Positions 53,721 through 59,196 of a stretch of 59,196 bases of DNA are shown here, one piece after another (the stretch's first letter is position 1; each line of letters begins with the position of its first letter). The notes below the pieces were generated by a model, which was given only the letters and a program-made list of their open reading frames with translations, did no database searches and was not told where the DNA came from. The position numbers and the translations under genes are program-made. This DNA is from Campylobacter sp. (GTDB lineage Bacteria; Campylobacterota; Campylobacteria; Campylobacterales; Campylobacteraceae), in the NCBI RefSeq assembly GCF_030528245.1, contig NZ_JAUMZG010000005.1, forward strand, positions 1 through 59,196. Direction: 5' to 3'.

Positions 53721-55261
53721 TCCTTCCCTCCCGTTTTCAAGGGCGGCTGGGCCCTGTCTAGATGCAAATTCTGGCTTGGATAGGCGATTTTGATGTCCTC
53801 ATGCTTTTGAAATTCCCTCATGATCTCCTTGCTGATGTTGCTCCTTAGGGTCAGGGCGGAGTAGGCGTTGGTCATATACCACGCCGAAATGCGCATCCCC
53901 CAATGCTCAAAAAAAACAAAAAAGCTAGGCTCAACCCTAGAATTTCTAATGCTATATTCGTTTTGCAGGCGGCGCATGGTCTTTTTGGCGAGCTCGGTGT
54001 AGGGCTTGCTTTGGCGCAGGACGATTTGCTCGATGATTTTTTGCGCTTTTTCAAGATTGGAATCAAAGCTTACCGTTACATCGATACCATCATATACTGT
54101 TCGCATCCCGTGGTGGGTGTAGTTTGAGATAAGCTGGGTGAAGACATAATTGTTCGGGATGAAAATCACCCGTCCGCTGCGGCGATTTTTCATGTAGGTC
54201 TCCAAAGTGATGGTCTCATAAAGCGTGATGCGCAAAAATGAAATGTCGATGATGTCGCCCACATACGCGTGGTCATTTTGCATGACCTTGATCCTATCCC
54301 CCACGCGAAAGCTCCCCCCAAAAACGATCACGCACCATCCTAGCATCGACATGAACATATCCTTCATCGCGATGGCAAGGCCGGCTGAGGCGAAGCCGAG
54401 TATGGTTACCAGATAGGTGATGTTTTCGATGTAGGCAAAAAGCAGGATGATGAAGATGATGTTGATGTTGATGAAGTTGATAACCTTGGTCGCGGTGTAA
54501 TAGCGCTCGTTGTCTTTGATATAGCGCTTGGCGACAAATTTCAGCAGGATGGAAACGACAACGACCAAAGCGATTGCTAGGAGAATGTTGATCGCTCTTA
54601 TGGTTTGGATCTTGATCTCTGCATTGACGCGCATGATTTCATCTTCGATCTTTTTCTCATAGACGGAAAAGGAAATTTTAAAAAGCTGCAGAGCGCTTTG
54701 AAATTCGGTGAGTTTTCTTTGCGTGTCCTTTAAATTTTGTCGGTTCGCATCACTGGGCTTGATGGCGATGAGCTCCTTGAGGGCGATGATTTTTTCGTCA
54801 ATTTTATCGACCAAGCTTTCAAATTCTTTGATTTTAATCCCAAGCTCCTCCCTCTCGTCCTCTAGCTTCTTGATGTGAGAAAAGGCGCCGATGATGGCTA
54901 GGGGATTGGTGAGCTTGGGCAAAATTTCTACATTTTCACTGATGCCCAAACTCTTGGCGAAGTTGAGATCCTTGTAGTCCTTCAAAAATTTAAGCTGCTC
55001 CTCTAAATTCTGCATTTGTTTTTGGATCTTCCTCCGCTCTTGCGGCCTTAGGCCCTTTTTTTCGCTCTCAAATTTGAGGAGATTGAGCTCGTCGTTTAAA
55101 ATTTTGTAGCGGATGAAATTTTCATAGAGGAGATTGTAGGTGTTGTTTTCGATGAGAAGATCCAGAGCATCGACTTTTTGCTGGATTTTCAGGCTCGTGC
55201 TTTGATTCAGATCCGCCCAAGCAAAAACACAAAGCACGATGAAAAAAAGCACCCCCCTCAC
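53717..55261 (-). CDS. MscS-family mechanosensitive channel with long N-terminal extension
   Basis: Inner-membrane channel protein of 514 residues. A signal peptide (residues 1-16) precedes a long periplasmic coiled-coil region (about residues 20-220, rich in leucine/lysine/glutamate), then the three-helix MscS core with [34 protein letters not shown] and the beta-domain [17 protein letters not shown]. The C-terminal domain is cytoplasmic. Resembles the larger MscS paralogues (MscK/YbdG-like architecture). Follows aroB with a 4-bp overlap. Confidence 0.9.
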   Translation of the reverse strand: MRGVLFFIVLCVFAWADLNQSTSLKIQQKVDALDLLIENNTYNLLYENFIRYKILNDELNLLKFESEKKGLRPQERRKIQKQMQNLEEQLKFLKDYKDLNFAKSLGISENVEILPKLTNPLAIIGAFSHIKKLEDEREELGIKIKEFESLVDKIDEKIIALKELIAIKPSDANRQNLKDTQRKLTEFQSALQLFKISFSVYEKKIEDEIMRVNAEIKIQTIRAINILLAIALVVVVSILLKFVAKRYIKDNERYYTATKVINFININIIFIILLFAYIENITYLVTILGFASAGLAIAMKDMFMSMLGWCVIVFGGSFRVGDRIKVMQNDHAYVGDIIDISFLRITLYETITLETYMKNRRSGRVIFIPNNYVFTQLISNYTHHGMRTVYDGIDVTVSFDSNLEKAQKIIEQIVLRQSKPYTELAKKTMRRLQNEYSIRNSRVEPSFFVFFEHWGMRISAWYMTNAYSALTLRSNISKEIMREFQKHEDIKIAYPSQNLHLDRAQPPLKTGGKD

Positions 55262-56313
55262 GCAAAACCCTCCAAGAGCCTCAAAAGCTCATCCTTGCTA
55301 ACATCATCCCTGATCACACCCTTGCCCAGTCCGCAGGGCAGGATGAAATTGAGCCTTGAATTTTGCGTCTTTTTGTCCAAAAAAAAGGCCTCGTAAAAGC
55401 TTTGGACATTTTTGATGCGATGATCAAGGGGTAGCTTAAATTTCCGCAAAAGCCCCCCCACGCGCCCCACTTCCGCCTCGCTCAAAAGCCCTAAATTCAA
55501 GGCCAAGCGATTGGCCATCATCATGCCAAGGGCCACCGCTTCACCGTGGAGGTATTTTTCATAGCCGGTTTCGTTTTCTATGATGTGCGCGAAGGTGTGC
55601 CCGTAATTAAGAAACATCCTAGCCCCCGACTCCCTCTCATCTTCAGCGACGACCGCGGCCTTGAGCTCCACGCTTTTGGCGATGATGCGCGTGAAAATTT
55701 CATCCTCGCAAGTGGCGTTTAAGAGACCGTGCGCATCTATGCCTTCAAGAAATTCTAAAAATCGCGCGTCAAAAATCACGGCCATTTTTATGACCTCAGC
55801 CATGCCAGCTGCCAGCTCCCTAGCGCCTAAGGTGCGTAAAAATTCACTCCTGCAATGCACGGCTATGGGCTGGTGAAAGGCGCCGATTAAATTTTTACCG
55901 AAGGCATTGTTGATGCCCGTTTTGCCACCCACGGACGCATCCACGCAGGCTAGGAGCGTGGTGGGGATGTTGATGAAGCGGATGCCCCTTTGGTAGATGC
56001 TCGCCGCAAAGCCGCCCATATCGCTGATCACCCCGCCACCAAAGCTGATCAAAACGCTTTTTCTATCAAGGCGCGCGTGGAACATTTGGTTTAAAATTTC
56101 CTCAATCGTGTTGAAATTTTTATACGCCTCGCCGTCTTTTACGGTGATGATAAGGGGCTCGTCGCACTCGAGCCTAGAAAGCAAGGAGCTAAGGTGCAGG
56201 CTTGAAATTTTGGCATTGCTTAGGATCGCGACCTTAGAATCAAAATGCAAATTCAAGGGCTCATCGATATAAACTTTGTAAGGATTGGTTTTTAGCTTCA
56301 CTTCAATTTGCAT
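55258..56313 (-). CDS. aroB: 3-dehydroquinate synthase
   Basis: NAD- and metal-dependent enzyme of 351 residues making 3-dehydroquinate in the shikimate pathway. Motifs: [96 protein letters not shown] and [29 protein letters not shown] with metal ligands. Follows the RCK-like gene after 21 bp; overlaps mscS by 4 bp. Confidence 0.97.
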   Translation of the reverse strand: MQIEVKLKTNPYKVYIDEPLNLHFDSKVAILSNAKISSLHLSSLLSRLECDEPLIITVKDGEAYKNFNTIEEILNQMFHARLDRKSVLISFGGGVISDMGGFAASIYQRGIRFINIPTTLLACVDASVGGKTGINNAFGKNLIGAFHQPIAVHCRSEFLRTLGARELAAGMAEVIKMAVIFDARFLEFLEGIDAHGLLNATCEDEIFTRIIAKSVELKAAVVAEDERESGARMFLNYGHTFAHIIENETGYEKYLHGEAVALGMMMANRLALNLGLLSEAEVGRVGGLLRKFKLPLDHRIKNVQSFYEAFFLDKKTQNSRLNFILPCGLGKGVIRDDVSKDELLRLLEGFA

Positions 56314-56334
56314 CTTGGCCCTCTTTGCGTCATT

Positions 56335-57744
56335 TTAGTCTATCGGTATGAAAAGTTGGTAATTTTTTCGCATTTTGTGGTGGTTGGAATTTAAATTCAT
56401 GCTTAAAGCTCTTTTTAAGCTTCTTCGCATCAAAGCCTCCTCAAAACTGACAAATTGCAACAAATCCGATCGGTGCTCTAGGCTTAAGATGGGATTTTGC
56501 GCGTGGGTGCTTAAAACCTTTATGTGCTTGTCATAAAGCCGAGAAAGGCTTTCAAAATACTCCTCCACATCGCGATTTGCAGCATCATGATTTTGCGCGG
56601 TGATGGTCGCGTAATAATACAGGGTGATGTCAAGATTTAATTGCTTGCTCAAATCCACAATCACATTGATCTGATTTTCAAGCTCATTTTTATCGGTGCT
56701 TAAAATGACCGATTGCGTGAGTGCGTCAAAGTCCCCTTCTCCAATCTTTAAAATAGGAATTTTAAGCCCAAAAAGCATTTTTTTATGCCTTTGGAAATGC
56801 TTATTATCCGTGAGGAAAAGCCCGACATCATTTTTTTTCAAAAAAGAAGGCAGAGCGCTAAAATCGCGATGGAAAAAATCAAAAAAAACACAATCCTCCT
56901 CAAAAGAAAGCTCCTTGAGTCTTTTAAAATTTTGCCCCAAGCTTGGGTTGATCACGCGGATGAAAAATTTTCTCACATTGGTTTTTTGCATGAGGGCTAG
57001 GGTGGTGTCGATGAGGGTGCTTTGCACTTTGGGCGGCATATTTTTCATATCGATGAGGGTGAAAATATTGGTGCCAAAGGGCACGGGAAATTGCCCAAAA
57101 TCTGCCTTAATATTATAAAAAATACCACTCAAAACCGTAGGATCGCCCACAATCAAAATGCTATCGCCGGGCTGGAGGAGGAAGGATGGCTTGACGAAAT
57201 GAATTTTTGAGTCCCTATAAATGAGCACAACGCGCCATCTTCTTTGCTGGATGGAGCCTATGTGCCTGTAGGCAAAGGCAGAGCCTGCGGGGATTTTTAT
57301 CTCCATGATCTCACCCTCTCCAAGCCCAATATCTTGCGCGGTCAATGCCACATCGGGCAAAAAATTCAAAAAACTATGGCTGAGATTTGAGCGCGCATCG
57401 ATCAGATTGCAAAAATTATCATCTATCCCCAGTCCCCAAAAATCCATCACATTAATCTCAAGCTTATCGTCCAAGGAGCGCAGGGCCTCGTAGCTTTTTT
57501 TGCTCTCAAATTCATCCTGCATGTAAATAAAGGCCTGCGTGAAAGGCCTCATGATAAGCTCCAGTCTGGCGGTGCTGGTGGGGTCGATTTTGTGGAATTC
57601 TAGGCGCTCATTGTCTGCATCCAAAACACTCTCATCGCTTTGATAAACAACGGTGAAAAAATACTCCAAACCCTTTTCAAAACAAAGCCTTTCTAAGAAA
57701 TGCTTGGCTAAAATTCCATCAAGGATGATTAAAATATGATTCAT
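56335..57744 (-). CDS. RCK/TrkA-like nucleotide-binding regulatory protein (COG3400-type)
   Basis: Soluble protein of 469 residues. The N-terminal part (MNHILIILDGILAKHFLERL) is Rossmann-like, and a central part resembles the TrkA-C/RCK-C domain (GEIMEIKIPAGSAFAYRHIGSIQ, LQPGDSILIVGDPTVLSG). A C-terminal half shows no family I can name. It has no membrane helix. In Campylobacter and H. pylori a similar gene lies between tgt and aroB, which fits here. Probably a K+-channel/transport regulator; a specific partner cannot be named. A 32-bp gap separates it from the divergent tgt. Confidence 0.65.
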   Translation of the reverse strand: MNHILIILDGILAKHFLERLCFEKGLEYFFTVVYQSDESVLDADNERLEFHKIDPTSTARLELIMRPFTQAFIYMQDEFESKKSYEALRSLDDKLEINVMDFWGLGIDDNFCNLIDARSNLSHSFLNFLPDVALTAQDIGLGEGEIMEIKIPAGSAFAYRHIGSIQQRRWRVVLIYRDSKIHFVKPSFLLQPGDSILIVGDPTVLSGIFYNIKADFGQFPVPFGTNIFTLIDMKNMPPKVQSTLIDTTLALMQKTNVRKFFIRVINPSLGQNFKRLKELSFEEDCVFFDFFHRDFSALPSFLKKNDVGLFLTDNKHFQRHKKMLFGLKIPILKIGEGDFDALTQSVILSTDKNELENQINVIVDLSKQLNLDITLYYYATITAQNHDAANRDVEEYFESLSRLYDKHIKVLSTHAQNPILSLEHRSDLLQFVSFEEALMRRSLKRALSMNLNSNHHKMRKNYQLFIPID

Positions 57745-57776
57745 AAATCACGCTCCAAAAAAGGCGATTATAGCAA

Positions 57777-58895
57777 ATGGAATTTAAATTAAAACACAAA
57801 GATGCCCACGCAAGGGTGTGCGAGATAAAAACCGCTCACAGTTCGTTTTTGACGCCCATTTTTATGCCCGTAGGCACGGCTGGGGCGGTGAAAAGCTTGG
57901 ACGCGAAGGATCTGCTTGAGCTTTTGGATGTGCGCATTATTTTGGCCAACACTTACCATCTGTATCTGCGTCCGGGCGCGAAGGTCGTGGAAAATTTGGG
58001 CAAATTACACAAATTCAGCGGCTTTGAGCGCAGTTTTTTGACCGATAGCGGAGGCTTTCAGGCCTTTTCCCTAAAAAGCAACACCCAGCATTTTGAGGAG
58101 GGGATCAAATTTAAAAGCCACATCGATGGGAGCTTGCATCTTTTCACGCCCAAAAGTGTGCTAGATACGCAGTATAAGCTTGGTAGCGATATTATGATGA
58201 TCTTAGACGATCTTGTCGCCCTGCCTGCGGATGGCAAGCGGGTGGAGCTTTCTGTACAGCGCACGATAAAATGGGCGCAAGAGGCGATGAGCTATCACAA
58301 ATTCAAGCAGGGCTGCGGGGAGGCTTTGGGGCAAAATATTTTTGGCATCATACAGGGCGGGACGGACTTTGAGCAGAGGAAAAAATGCGCTTTGGAGCTT
58401 TGTGCTTTGGACTTTGATGGCCTTGCTATCGGGGGGCTTAGCGTGGGTGAGGAGAACGCTTTGATGTATGAGGTGGTGGAGAATTTGACGCCCCTCATGG
58501 ATGAAAATCGTCCGCGCTATTTGATGGGGGTGGGCACGCCTGAGGATCTGGTGGAAAATGTGGAGCGAGGCGTGGATATGTTTGACTGCGTGATGCCGAC
58601 GCGAAACGCTAGGAATGGGACTTTTTTTACAAATTTTGGCAAATTTAACATCAAAAGAGCGGAATTTATCAACGACAACGAGGGCATCGATAAGGACTGC
58701 GCGTGCTATACCTGTCAAAATTTCTCAAGGGGCTACCTTAATCATCTTTTTAGGGCTAGGGAGCTGACCTTTTTCCGCCTTGCGAGCCTGCACAATCTGC
58801 ATTATTATTTGAGCCTTGTGGGGCAAATGCAAGTGGCCATACTTGCCAATCGTTTTGATGAATTCAAACGAGAATTTTACGCCAAGAGGAGCTGA
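57777..58895 (+). CDS. tgt: Queuine tRNA-ribosyltransferase (tRNA-guanine transglycosylase)
   Basis: Zinc enzyme of 372 residues that exchanges G34 for preQ1 in tRNAs with GUN anticodons. Motifs: [17 protein letters not shown] at about residues 24-40, [24 protein letters not shown] with the catalytic Asp, [50 protein letters not shown], and the zinc site [19 protein letters not shown] ribosome-binding site AGAGGAG near its end serves the next ORF. Confidence 0.97.
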   Translation: MEFKLKHKDAHARVCEIKTAHSSFLTPIFMPVGTAGAVKSLDAKDLLELLDVRIILANTYHLYLRPGAKVVENLGKLHKFSGFERSFLTDSGGFQAFSLKSNTQHFEEGIKFKSHIDGSLHLFTPKSVLDTQYKLGSDIMMILDDLVALPADGKRVELSVQRTIKWAQEAMSYHKFKQGCGEALGQNIFGIIQGGTDFEQRKKCALELCALDFDGLAIGGLSVGEENALMYEVVENLTPLMDENRPRYLMGVGTPEDLVENVERGVDMFDCVMPTRNARNGTFFTNFGKFNIKRAEFINDNEGIDKDCACYTCQNFSRGYLNHLFRARELTFFRLASLHNLHYYLSLVGQMQVAILANRFDEFKREFYAKRS

Positions 58896-59107
58896 TGTCT
58901 TTGGTGAATTTCTTGGGGCAAAGGGGGGGGGGATCTAAGGCTGGGAGTTTGCCATCAAGGCACCAAGATGAAGCGGGAATTTTGAGGGAAAATTCCAACC
59001 ACAAGATGAGCACCGTCCCTCGCAGGATGGGAATTTTTAGCGGACAAGATGCTGGACTTGGAGCTGAGCTTGGGCGCTGGGAATTTTTGAGATTTGAGAA
59101 AATTTAA
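58895..59107 (+). CDS. Short ORF of unknown function with a G10 tract
   Basis: A 70-residue frame whose ATG overlaps the tgt stop (TGATG), with AAGAGGAG nine bases upstream, so it is positioned for coupled translation. The G10 tract at 58923-58932 encodes Gly codons at residues 11-13. With G9 or G11 the frame ends within 25 residues. The remainder (AGSLPSRHQDEAGILREN, then AELGRWEFLRFEKI) matches nothing I know and could be non-coding; the bases after it (59108-59196) hold no gene I can support. Could be a contingency-type locus or decayed DNA. Confidence 0.3.
   Translation: MSLVNFLGQRGGGSKAGSLPSRHQDEAGILRENSNHKMSTVPRRMGIFSGQDAGLGAELGRWEFLRFEKI
58923..58932. repeat. G10 homopolymer tract
   Basis: Longest G/C homopolymer noted in the window, 28 bases into the ORF coupled to tgt. 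This length is in the range that varies during growth in Campylobacter. Confidence 0.9.
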
Positions 59108-59196
59108 AACGGATGAAAAATCGCAACAAGTGGGATCCGCCCTGCCCTCTCAATCCCATCGCGGGGTTTTATAAAGCGGGATTTGAGGGTGAAGGA

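Noticed and set aside
59108..59196. Open frames at the right edge on both strands
   Set aside because: Both strands stay open for the last 85 bases, but neither gives a known motif; the window ends before a decision is possible.

Overview
The window reads as a chromosomal segment of a Campylobacter-lineage epsilonproteobacterium (Campylobacterota). The evidence is gene content and order: a monomeric icd-mdh-sucCD-oorDABC TCA operon next to an AsmA-like gene, mltG, flgB-flgC-fliE and a division PBP; dnaX-rho-ccoI-ccoS-cytochrome c-heptose genes; thiD-thiE-hemD; panB-panC-panD; and a tgt/aroB/mscS/mtaB/ftsH-like cluster. As I recall it, this order is close to Campylobacter jejuni (and for the tgt cluster also Helicobacter pylori). 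Base composition looks like mid-40s %GC, far above the C. jejuni group. A poly-G tract of 9-10 bases in or beside genes also fits the genus. No tRNA, rRNA or CRISPR array was seen.

Layout: 1-1300 DsbI/DsbA-type thiol oxidation pair (DsbI cut by the window edge). 1500-5540 minus-strand run thiD-thiE-hemD-MATE-YgjP-like metallopeptidase. 5600-8730 is a restriction-modification (R-M) accessory spot: remnants of two restriction genes and a 5mC methyltransferase, then an intact Type II R-M pair flanked by a perfect 42-bp direct repeat that duplicates the 3' end of the neighbouring magIII-like glycosylase gene. 9612-15084 oppABCDF peptide transporter. 15105-18035 dnaX and rho. 18144-20710 ccoI-ccoS, then a small cytochrome c. 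21101-24683 heptose/LOS genes gmhB-hldD-hldE-GT25, followed by an AT-rich TauE/SafE-type gene. 25483-33478 a compact eight-gene TCA operon with a terminator at its 3' end. 33574-36141 AsmA-like, divergent from mltG. 37058-38337 sigma-54 promoter and flgB-flgC-fliE, then an FtsI-type PBP. 40108-44508 macA-macB-TolC-type efflux operon; macA carries a G9 tract and is out of frame in this copy. 44700-45384 ruins of an adenine methyltransferase/R-M protein. 45598-47798 panD (frameshifted)-panC-panB plus an unannotated 46-residue membrane ORF coupled to panB. 47909-49370 amino-acid ABC transporter. 49367-50379 sixA and rhomboid. 50474-50887 PepSY-like periplasmic protein. 50884-57744 operon RCK-like protein-aroB-mscS-mtaB-FtsH-like AAA+ protein lacking HExxH. 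57777-58895 tgt, followed by a short ORF with a G10 tract.

Most of the window is housekeeping. The points most worth follow-up are the R-M insertion with target duplication (and the graveyard beside it), the phase-variable-looking macA, the panD frameshift across its conserved N-terminal chain, the protease-dead FtsH paralogue, and the small ORF upstream of panB.
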